Source: Chitinophagales bacterium
GTDB lineage: Bacteria; Bacteroidota; Bacteroidia; Chitinophagales; Saprospiraceae
Length of the DNA: 64,000 nt
Direction of reading: 5' to 3'
Assembly (NCBI GenBank): GCA_013298845.1
Contig: JAAFJN010000004.1
Location: 62,001-126,000 of the forward strand
Below are positions 28,585 through 34,886 of the stretch, piece after piece (the first letter of the stretch is position 1; the number at the start of each line of letters is the position of its first letter). The position numbers and the translations under genes were made by a program. The notes below the pieces were generated by a model, which was not told the origin of the DNA, ran no database searches, and was given only the letters and a program-made list of their open reading frames with translations.

Positions 28585-28873
28585 ATGAAAAAAATCTTCA
28601 TTCTCGGCATTGTATTGTCTTATTCATCAACTAAGTTAGAAATGGGTTTGGTTGAAGACAATAATGCCCCCGGTGTCTTTAGAGCATGTCTAAAATTGCA
28701 TTTCTCGCCGATAAGAAAGTCTTTTTTCCCCCTGCGGCGTTTCTTTTTTTCGCCGTAAATAGCCCATTACGACTCAAAAAAGAGCCTTGCCGGTAAAAAA
28801 AATCCAATTCATATCGTCAGAGAATGCAAATTTAGACATGCTCTTTACCCAAAAAGTTATTCTCCAACGCTAA
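28585..28873 (+). pseudogene. Tiny secreted-protein ORF interrupted by a MITE-like element
   Basis: An ATG at 28585 opens a frame with a signal-like start MKKIFILGIVLSYSST. After 32 codons it runs into the inserted element at 28682 and then reads nonsense to a stop inside it. If the element plus one copy of the TTTA duplication is removed, the frame is restored and ends ...GVFTQKVILQR at TAA 28871-28873, 6 bases before the next gene. The reconstructed protein has only 40 residues, so it may itself be a remnant of a larger secreted protein: the end resembles a T9SS or lipoprotein C-terminus and is similar to LKLVLQR, which ends the second lipoprotein downstream. Confidence 0.5.
28682..28843. 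mobile_element. MITE-like element, 162 bases, with terminal inverted repeats and TTTA target duplication
   Basis: The left end begins GAGCATGTCTAAA and continues ATTGCATT; the right end is its inverted complement with a single mismatch over 21 bases (28682-28702 against 28823-28843). Both ends are flanked by TTTA (28678-28681 and 28844-28847), as expected for a target-site duplication. The inside has no coding capacity. The structure is that of a non-autonomous element moved by a DDE transposase encoded elsewhere; the transposase family is unknown to me. Confidence 0.8.
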
Positions 28874-28878
28874 TTACC

Positions 28879-29499
28879 ATGAAAAATATTCAAATTATCA
28901 TCGCTTTATTGATCATTGGTGCAGGTTTTTCCTGCACCAAAACCACCATCGCCGAAGGTACTATCACCGATGCCGCAACCGGGCTGCCTATTCCGGGGGT
29001 ATCTGTTGAGTTAAAGGCTTTATCAGGTGGCAAAGTCATTGATATTCAAAGGGGTAAAACAAACAACGACGGCCAATTTGGCTTAGATATAGCGGTACGA
29101 AAGGCTCGTTATATTTTTTTACGTTTTGGGAAAGAGGGTTATGGCGAGGTCGCAGGTCTTGATTTGGAAAATGGCGATAAACTGCGAAATATTGAGGAGA
29201 TATTATATCCTTACGATGCCATTATTGCATTGGAAATGGTTAACGCTTCTGGAGCAAGTGAATTTTACCACCGTTACACCGGTGAATTTTACATGGGTAA
29301 ATCTGATTACGGACCACTGCGTACCAATACGCTCAAACAAGGCCAGGGAGCAAGTACCACCGAATACGTTAAAGTACTGGGCGGTGGCCAAGTGGACATC
29401 ATTTGGGATACAAAATCCGCGAGTGGCAACAGCGGTACCAATAAACATTCGGTCTTTTGTCCCCGGAACGACACGACTTACGTTAAAATAGAATATTAG
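28879..29499 (+). CDS. Lipoprotein with carboxypeptidase-regulatory-like domain
   Basis: 206 residues. A lipoprotein signal peptide is clear: MKNIQIIIALLIIGAGFSC with the lipobox Cys at residue 19. Residues ~25-75 follow the carboxypeptidase-D regulatory-like pattern (EGTITDAATGLPIPGVSVELK ... TNNDGQFGLDI), a small beta-sandwich common in Bacteroidota surface proteins. The remainder is not recognised. It lies 6 bases after the interrupted ORF and 6 bases before a second lipoprotein, so the two lipoprotein genes are probably one unit whose upstream region was altered by the MITE insertion. Confidence 0.7.
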   Translation: MKNIQIIIALLIIGAGFSCTKTTIAEGTITDAATGLPIPGVSVELKALSGGKVIDIQRGKTNNDGQFGLDIAVRKARYIFLRFGKEGYGEVAGLDLENGDKLRNIEEILYPYDAIIALEMVNASGASEFYHRYTGEFYMGKSDYGPLRTNTLKQGQGASTTEYVKVLGGGQVDIIWDTKSASGNSGTNKHSVFCPRNDTTYVKIEY

Positions 29500-29505
29500 T
29501 ATTTT

Positions 29506-29961
29506 ATGAAAAACATCCTTTTCCCCTTGATTTTGCTGTCCACGGTACTGTTTACCCACTGCGATCGTGGATCGACCTATGACCCGCCGGATTTTAAAGA
29601 AGTCCTGCTGCAAGGCCCTTGGAACTCCACCAAAACATTAGAAGACTGGGATCTCTTTGGTGATTATGTAGAATATGGTGACTCATGCAAAAAAGACGAT
29701 CCTTGGTATTTTAATGCCGACGGCACTTTTGAGCGGCAATACGGAGCGGTTTTGTGCGATAGTGCTTATTTATTGGATGAAATCATTGGTAAAGGCACTT
29801 GGGAGTTACAAGGAAATAATGATGTATTGTTTCTGAAAACACCAAGGTATAATTTGGTGTATGAAGTCTATTACTACGATGAAACCGAGTTGGAATTAAG
29901 ACAACGCACTGGTTTTCAAGCCTTTACTTTTCGACCTTTGAAATTAGTTTTACAACGCTGA
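29506..29961 (+). CDS. Small lipoprotein, lipocalin-like
   Basis: 151 residues with signal peptide and lipobox (LLSTVLFTHC, Cys19). The body has the rhythm of lipocalin-like Bacteroidota lipoproteins: GPWNSTKTLEDW, WYFNADGTFERQYG, GTWELQGNNDVLFL and a terminal strand pair ending FRPLKLVLQR. Function is unknown; such proteins are usually small outer-membrane-anchored beta barrels. It follows the previous lipoprotein by 6 bases and is followed by ~240 bases without a gene. Confidence 0.65.
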   Translation: MKNILFPLILLSTVLFTHCDRGSTYDPPDFKEVLLQGPWNSTKTLEDWDLFGDYVEYGDSCKKDDPWYFNADGTFERQYGAVLCDSAYLLDEIIGKGTWELQGNNDVLFLKTPRYNLVYEVYYYDETELELRQRTGFQAFTFRPLKLVLQR

Positions 29962-30166
29962 GTGCTGCGCCCGGCTGAACGGCAAACTTGCTATTTGAAT
30001 TCAACATCACCACACGGCTTGCCCGAACGGTATTTACGTGGTGGAAGTTCAATTCGGAGAAGGGATTTATCGCAGGATTAAGATTGCGAAAATATGAGTG
30101 TGTGGCAACTACCGCAAAAGCATTTAAAGGGGAAATGCAAGCGGCTAAGTTTTACCAAAAAACAAT

Positions 30167-30174
30167 TACCTTTG
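30167..30174 (+). promoter_or_regulatory. Candidate -7 box upstream of the ArsR-type regulator
   Basis: TACCTTTG at 30167-30174 fits TAnnTTTG and lies 27 bases before the preferred ATG at 30202. It falls inside the longer alternative frame starting at 30094, which supports the shorter protein. No convincing TTG at the standard spacing. Confidence 0.35.
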
Positions 30175-30201
30175 CCCGGTAAACACAGCACAAAGAGCGC
30201 A

Positions 30202-30498
30202 ATGGCTACAGAAAAGGTATATGAATTTCAGGCATTAGAAGACGCAACGGAAGTACTGCGGGCGCTGGCGCATCCGTATCGGATTTTGATTGTGGAAATG
30301 CTGCACCGCAAAGGGTCGCTCAACGTCACCGAAATTCACGAAGCCCTCGAACTGGAACAGGCCGTTGCCAGTCACCAATTGCGGATTTTGAAAGACAAAG
30401 GGATTGTGGTCGTAAAACGCGACGGAAAAAACAGCAATTATATGCTCACCGATCCCACCTATTTCCGCATTATCCAAATGCTGATGGAAAAGATCTGA
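30202..30498 (+). CDS. ArsR-family winged-helix transcriptional regulator
   Basis: 98 residues from the ATG at 30202; the in-frame ATG at 30094 would add a basic, non-homologous leader across a predicted promoter. Seen: LRALAHPYRILIVEMLHRKGSLNVTEIHEALELEQAVASHQLRILKDKGIVVVKRDGKNSNYML, the typical ArsR helix-turn-helix with recognition helix QAVASHQLRILKDKG and a beta wing. No Cys metal-binding motif (ELCVCDL type) is present, so it is not an obvious metal sensor. It lies just upstream of the carboxylate transport cluster, whose promoter carries a palindrome, making it a candidate regulator of it. Confidence 0.85.
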   Translation: MATEKVYEFQALEDATEVLRALAHPYRILIVEMLHRKGSLNVTEIHEALELEQAVASHQLRILKDKGIVVVKRDGKNSNYMLTDPTYFRIIQMLMEKI

Positions 30499-30539
30499 CG
30501 GAGCATTGCTTTTACGATTTCAGAATATAATTTTGCCAA

Positions 30540-30572
30540 AAGGGCGGTTGTCAAAAACCGCCCTTTTTTTAT
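30540..30572 (+). terminator. Intrinsic terminator of the regulator gene
   Basis: AAGGGCGGTT (30540-30549) and AACCGCCCTT (30556-30565) form a perfect 10-base stem with a 6-base loop followed by a run of T. It lies ~40 bases after the regulator stop. Confidence 0.9.
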
Positions 30573-30728
30573 TTTTGGGCAATTTTTTTAAAAACCCGCT
30601 CCAATGGCCCTTCATTTTTGCCAAATAAAATTTTTAAAAACCGTTTTTTAAACCCTATTTGCAAAATATTCAATCAATTATTAGGCAAAATGGGGTTTTG
30701 TGAAAAAAAAATTTTCCAAAAATAATCT

Positions 30729-30755
30729 AAGTATATACATATCTATATACTTTTG
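30729..30755 (+). promoter_or_regulatory. Promoter of the carboxylate transport cluster with overlapping palindrome
   Basis: TACTTTTG at 30748-30755 fits the -7 consensus. It is overlapped by a palindrome with arms AAGTATAT (30729-30736) and ATATACTT (30745-30752) separated by 8 bases, 24 bases in total, a typical size for a winged-helix dimer operator. The MFS gene starts 66 bases downstream. The adjacent ArsR-type regulator is the natural candidate ligand, by position only. Confidence 0.5.
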
Positions 30756-30820
30756 CAACATCAGTTTTTTACAGACTCGTAACTAACCCTTTTTCTTTGT
30801 AACTAATTAAATTTGTTTCT

Positions 30821-32386
30821 ATGCCAACTTCGTCAACACATGATTCGAATGTAAAAACAGGCTGGGGTTTAATGAGCGTTATTTTAGCCTCCTCGGTAGG
30901 CACGCTAATTGAATGGTATGATTTTTACATTTACGGTACCCTCGCACCTTACATTGCAAAACAGTTTTTTCCGGCCGACAACGTTACGGCATCCTACCTG
31001 GCTGCGTTAGGCTCTTTTGCCGCCGGCTTTATCGTTCGCCCGTTTGGCGCCTTGTTTTTTGGCCGTTTGGGTGACCTCATCGGGCGAAAATACACGTTCC
31101 TGGTCACGCTGGTGCTCATGGGGCTTTCCACGTTTGCCATTGGCCTGATTCCGGGTTACGCCCAAATCGGGATGTTGGCACCCTTTTTAATCCTGTTATT
31201 GCGTTTAATGCAAGGTTTGGCCCTCGGCGGTGAATACGGCGGTGCGGCGACTTACGTCGCAGAACACGCGCCGGCCAATCAGCGCGGCTATTACACGGGC
31301 TTTATCCAAACGACCGCTACGGTGGGCCTGTTATTGTCCATTGTGGTCATTATCAGTACCAAAACGTATTTGGGCGACGAAGCCTTTAGCGATTGGGGCT
31401 GGCGGATTCCGTTCATCATTTCGGCGATTATGATTGCGATTTCGGTGTATATCCGTTTAAAAATGTCCGAATCACCCATGTTTTCGAAGATCAAAGAGAG
31501 TGGAAAATTATCTACCAATCCGTTAAAAGAATCATTCAGCAAACGCGAAAATCTGAAAATGGTGTTGTTGGCGTTGTTTGGTGCGGTTGCTGGTCAGGGC
31601 GTAATTTGGTACACCGGTCAGTTTTACGCCATGTCGTTTATGGATACGGTGTGCAAAATTGAGTTCAATACCGTGCGTTGGATTTTGGCGGCGGCCATTA
31701 TTGTGGGTACGCCTTTCTTCCTGGTGTTTGGTGCCTTGTCGGACCGGATTGGCCGCAAGTGGATCATGATGGCCGGTATGTTGTTGGGTATCCTGACGTA
31801 TCGCCCGATTTATTCCAAAATGTTGGATATTTCGGACACCAAAAAGACCGAAATTGCCGATAAAGGTTCTAAAGGTACTGCCGTGAAAGTAGATGCGGCC
31901 ACGGGCGACTCTACCATTGTTACGACCACCGTAAAGGCGTACGAAAACGGCAATACCTACAAAGAAGTCGTAACGAAAAAAGTATTGGCCGACAAATCAA
32001 AAGAACAACCCAAACCCGAAACCAAGGGTACGGTGTGGTTGTCGTCGGCGAACTGGTGGTTCATGGCATTTCTGGTTTTCCTCCAAATTTTGTACGTAAC
32101 GATGGTATACGGCCCGATTGCGGCGTTCCTCGTTGAATTGTTCCCCACGCGTATTCGCTACACCTCCATGTCGCTCCCGTACCACATTGGCAACGGTATC
32201 TTCGGTGGTTTGGTGCCTTATATTGCTACGTTCCTGGTGGCCAGTACCGTTACGGCAACCAACCCGACGGGCGACCGTTTGGCGGGTTTGTTCTACCCGA
32301 TGGTCATTGCCGGGGTATGTTTAATCATCGGGACATTGTTCCTGCCTGCGCGCACGGACAATACCAACGATAAAGAGGGGTATTAA
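30821..32386 (+). CDS. MFS transporter, metabolite:H+ symporter (MHS) type, probably for a short-chain carboxylate
   Basis: 521 residues, 12 predicted membrane segments. Seen: GTLIEWYDFYIYG in the first helix and GRLGDLIGRKYTF in loop 2-3, both hallmarks of the MHS subfamily (ProP, ShiA, KgtP), then LMQGLALGGEYGGAATYVAEH. A hydrophilic insert of ~75 residues (around residues 328-405, many Lys/Asp/Thr) separates helices 8 and 9, as seen in Bacteroidota members. The substrate is not fixed by sequence; clustering with acyl-CoA ligases and a CrbS-like sensor suggests acetate, propionate or a similar acid. Confidence 0.85.
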   Translation: MPTSSTHDSNVKTGWGLMSVILASSVGTLIEWYDFYIYGTLAPYIAKQFFPADNVTASYLAALGSFAAGFIVRPFGALFFGRLGDLIGRKYTFLVTLVLMGLSTFAIGLIPGYAQIGMLAPFLILLLRLMQGLALGGEYGGAATYVAEHAPANQRGYYTGFIQTTATVGLLLSIVVIISTKTYLGDEAFSDWGWRIPFIISAIMIAISVYIRLKMSESPMFSKIKESGKLSTNPLKESFSKRENLKMVLLALFGAVAGQGVIWYTGQFYAMSFMDTVCKIEFNTVRWILAAAIIVGTPFFLVFGALSDRIGRKWIMMAGMLLGILTYRPIYSKMLDISDTKKTEIADKGSKGTAVKVDAATGDSTIVTTTVKAYENGNTYKEVVTKKVLADKSKEQPKPETKGTVWLSSANWWFMAFLVFLQILYVTMVYGPIAAFLVELFPTRIRYTSMSLPYHIGNGIFGGLVPYIATFLVASTVTATNPTGDRLAGLFYPMVIAGVCLIIGTLFLPARTDNTNDKEGY

Positions 32387-32435
32387 TCAAATAGCAGTCT
32401 ACGTTTACTTAACATCCATTTAAAAAAATATTTTT

Positions 32436-32663
32436 ATGAATACGATAAAAAGATACTCCGGCATACTTTGGATTATTTTGGCTTTTGCCGCCATTTGGTT
32501 TTTGTTCAGCCGGGCGGGTGCCGAATTAAGCGCCGCCAACGTAAAGCCCGATAAAAAGATATTTTGGTACAGCATTTTGCCCGTTTATACCCCTTTAATG
32601 TTGGGTTTGGCGTTGTTTGGTTACTATGCCCTCAAAGGCGAGTACGATAACTTAGGCGAATAA
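32436..32663 (+). CDS. Small two-helix membrane protein linked to the MFS gene
   Basis: 75 residues. Two membrane helices are visible (GILWIILAFAAIWFLF and SILPVYTPLMLGLALFGYYAL) with a short loop and a conserved-looking C-terminal ALKGEYDNLGE. It follows the MFS gene by 49 bases. Similar short proteins accompany MHS-type carriers in Bacteroidota (possibly the DUF6814 family), so it may be an accessory subunit; function unknown. Confidence 0.65.
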   Translation: MNTIKRYSGILWIILAFAAIWFLFSRAGAELSAANVKPDKKIFWYSILPVYTPLMLGLALFGYYALKGEYDNLGE

Positions 32664-32782
32664 ACGCGTACCCTTTCCTTTTCAAAAAATTCATTCGTTT
32701 CATTTTTGGTAGAGAAGTTTTGGAGTGGCCTCAGGAGTTGTGTAGGTAAAATGTACTAAAAATAGAAAATCGTTACCATTCC

Positions 32783-32812
32783 ACCGCCCGAAAACACCCG
32801 TTTTCGGGCGGT
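32783..32812. terminator. Strong 13-base hairpin after the small membrane protein gene
   Basis: ACCGCCCGAAAAC (32783-32795) pairs perfectly with GTTTTCGGGCGGT (32800-32812) around a 4-base loop ACCC. No T-run follows. It sits in the 380-base gap before the porin gene and may separate the porin from the upstream unit. The rest of the gap holds no coding sequence that I can support. Confidence 0.65.
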
Positions 32813-32974
32813 AAATGGGATGGCTAGCCATACCTATGCCCGGTTCATTGGCCCAACAATTGGTGAGGCGCACTTCCAAAATACTTTTAACCGAAGCGGC
32901 CTGAGGTATTGCGCTGCCCGATGTTTTCCGGTGCGCAAAACCCGCCGAGTCGAACAATACCATCACAACAACCG

Positions 32975-32990
32975 CGTGACCACCGTCACG
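32975..32990. promoter_or_regulatory. Palindrome upstream of the porin gene
   Basis: CGTGAC-CACC-GTCACG is a perfect 6+6 inverted repeat 53 bases before the porin start. It may be an operator in the porin promoter region; no regulator can be named. Confidence 0.3.
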
Positions 32991-33043
32991 TCAGGAACGG
33001 GCTTCCTATGCACAGTCCATCAAATTATTAATTTCACCTTAGT

Positions 33044-34519
33044 ATGAAAAAGCAAGTTTTACTATCCTTTATATTGTCCCTTTCGGTTGCTGCTGCCCCT
33101 GTTTTGGTACAGGCACAAGCCACCGGAACCCCCGCCGCTACCACTACTACCCCAGCCCCACCGCCGCCGCCAAAACCGGCCGACGACCATACTTACAAGC
33201 CGCTGACGCTGAAATTGAACGATTCGGGCAGCAAATACGTGCGTTTTATCATGTGGCACCAGGTATGGGCCACGGCTACGCAAAACAACCCCGGCACGGT
33301 AAACAGCCGCGGCGAAGTGATTGACGGTTCCGGTGAAAAATCCGAATGGTCGGGTGATGTAGCCATGCGCCGCTCGCGTTTTTTGGCCTACGCCCAAATT
33401 TCGCCCCGCGCCCTGATCCTCACCCACTGGGGGATCAATAACCAAAGTTTTATCAACGGCGCAACGGCCCCTAACGGCCCCAACCCCGCTACAACGCCCT
33501 CGAACCAAGGCAAAAAACCACAATTGTTCCTCCACGATGCCTGGACGGAATTTGAAATCAAAAAAGACAAATTGTACCTCGGAGCGGGTTTGCACTACTG
33601 GAACGGTATTTCGCGCCTCACCAGCCACTCCACGTTGAACTTTATGACCCTCGATGCGCCCATTTTCAACTGGCCCACCATCGAAGCCACCGACCAGTTC
33701 GCCCGCCAGTTTGGCATTTACGCCAAAGGTCAATTGGGTCGCCTCGATTACCGTTTGGCACTCAACCGCCCGTTTGTGAACGGCACCATGCCCGCCGCAG
33801 TGGGTAAAAATGGCGTTTCGGTGAACGTTATTAACGAAAACTGGGCGCAAACCGGCTACGTTAACTGGATGTTTTGGGACAAAGAAAACAACAAACTGCC
33901 GTTTTACGTGGGTTCTTACCTCGGCGGAAAACGCGTGCTGAACCTCGGTGCCGGTTTTTACCGCCACGGTGGCGCATCTTTGTACAAAACCGCCACGGAC
34001 TCTACATTCCAGGATCACCTCGCCATTGGGGCCGATTTGTTCCTCGATATGCCTTTGAACAAAGAAAAAGGTACGGCCATTTCGGTATTGGCCACTTTTT
34101 ATAACATGGATTTTGGCACCAATTACATCCGTAACATTGGCATCCTGAACGAACACGGTGGTATTGTGCCCGTGGCCGCTGGCCGCAGTGCCGACAGTTG
34201 GGCCGGTGGCGGCAACGCGCAGCCCACCATCGGGACGGGTAATATCGGTTATGTACAGGCGGGTTATTTGTTGCCCAAACTCAAAAACGGCACCGCATTT
34301 ATGCCTTATTTGACGGCTACTTACAAAGATTTTGACCGTTTGGCCGAATCTTCGACGCAATTTGGTTTGGGCATGAACTATTTCGTGACCGGTCACAACG
34401 CCAAACTTACATTGGAATACCAAACGCGTCCGGTGTATAAATTGAATGTAGATACCAACGCCATTGAGCGCAACGGCTCGAAAGGACAGGTTATTCTGCA
34501 AATGCACATTTTCCTGTAA
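33044..34519 (+). CDS. Outer-membrane porin with signal peptide
   Basis: 491 residues. A Sec signal peptide (MKKQVLLSFILSLSVAAAPVLVQAQA) is followed by a Thr/Pro-rich segment and then alternating amphipathic strands typical of a beta barrel (YVRFIMWHQVWATA, RRSRFLAYAQISPRALILTHWG, KLYLGAGLHYWNG, AKLTLEYQTRPVYKL) ending in QVILQMHIFL, with a hydrophobic terminal residue as in barrel insertion signals. It could let the substrate of the neighbouring carrier cross the outer membrane. An antisense frame runs almost the full length but lacks any recognisable feature. Confidence 0.75.
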   Translation: MKKQVLLSFILSLSVAAAPVLVQAQATGTPAATTTTPAPPPPPKPADDHTYKPLTLKLNDSGSKYVRFIMWHQVWATATQNNPGTVNSRGEVIDGSGEKSEWSGDVAMRRSRFLAYAQISPRALILTHWGINNQSFINGATAPNGPNPATTPSNQGKKPQLFLHDAWTEFEIKKDKLYLGAGLHYWNGISRLTSHSTLNFMTLDAPIFNWPTIEATDQFARQFGIYAKGQLGRLDYRLALNRPFVNGTMPAAVGKNGVSVNVINENWAQTGYVNWMFWDKENNKLPFYVGSYLGGKRVLNLGAGFYRHGGASLYKTATDSTFQDHLAIGADLFLDMPLNKEKGTAISVLATFYNMDFGTNYIRNIGILNEHGGIVPVAAGRSADSWAGGGNAQPTIGTGNIGYVQAGYLLPKLKNGTAFMPYLTATYKDFDRLAESSTQFGLGMNYFVTGHNAKLTLEYQTRPVYKLNVDTNAIERNGSKGQVILQMHIFL

Positions 34520-34556
34520 TTTTTGGGAAGACACTGCACACTCTGGTTTTACTTTA

Positions 34557-34564
34557 TAACTTTG
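34557..34564 (+). promoter_or_regulatory. -7 box before the small membrane protein / sensor kinase unit
   Basis: TAACTTTG at 34557-34564 matches TAnnTTTG and is 23 bases before the ATG at 34587. It would start a transcript carrying the small protein and, unless the following hairpin stops it, the sensor kinase. Confidence 0.4.
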
Positions 34565-34586
34565 CCTTAAAAAGATACCATTCGCA

Positions 34587-34778
34587 ATGAGAGATCAGCA
34601 ACCGGCTCGTTTGATTATTTTATTTATAATAGCGGTCTTGCTGTTTACTTATCCGTTTTTATCTATTTTCGACAAGCCCGGACTCACCTTTTCGCTGCCC
34701 ACCCTCTACATTTTTTTCTTTGTGGTGTGGGGGTTGCTGATTGCGCTGATTTACGGTTTGATGAAGCAAAAAAAGTAA
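34587..34778 (+). CDS. Small two-helix membrane protein upstream of the symporter-kinase
   Basis: 63 residues: two membrane helices (LIILFIIAVLLFTYPFLSIF and LYIFFFVVWGLLIALIYGLM) and a basic tail. Short proteins of this shape often precede sodium:solute symporter genes (DUF4212/DUF3311-like), so it is probably an accessory of the downstream symporter-sensor. The family was not recognised with certainty. Confidence 0.6.
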   Translation: MRDQQPARLIILFIIAVLLFTYPFLSIFDKPGLTFSLPTLYIFFFVVWGLLIALIYGLMKQKK

Positions 34779-34795
34779 AGTATACTTCGACACGG

Positions 34796-34849
34796 CAGGT
34801 TTTGTGCATGAAAATACAGGACATTCCCTAAAATAATGCACAAAACCTG
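34796..34849. repeat. Inverted repeat between small membrane protein and sensor kinase
   Basis: CAGGTTTTGTGCAT (34796-34809) and ATGCACAAAACCTG (34836-34849) are perfectly complementary over 14 bases with a 26-base spacer. It starts 17 bases after one stop and ends 37 bases before the next start. It may be an attenuator or a processing site. Confidence 0.6.
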
Positions 34850-34886
34850 GCGACGCTCAGTATAAAAAAACCAGCGTTACCTATAC

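Noticed and set aside
28585-28758. 57-codon ORF as an intact gene
   Set aside because: Its second half lies inside the MITE-like element and is Arg/Phe-rich nonsense; the original frame is restored only when the element is removed.
33062-34534. 490-codon open frame on the minus strand opposite the porin gene
   Set aside because: The plus strand has a signal peptide and beta-barrel pattern; the antisense frame has no signal, domain or promoter and results from codon bias.
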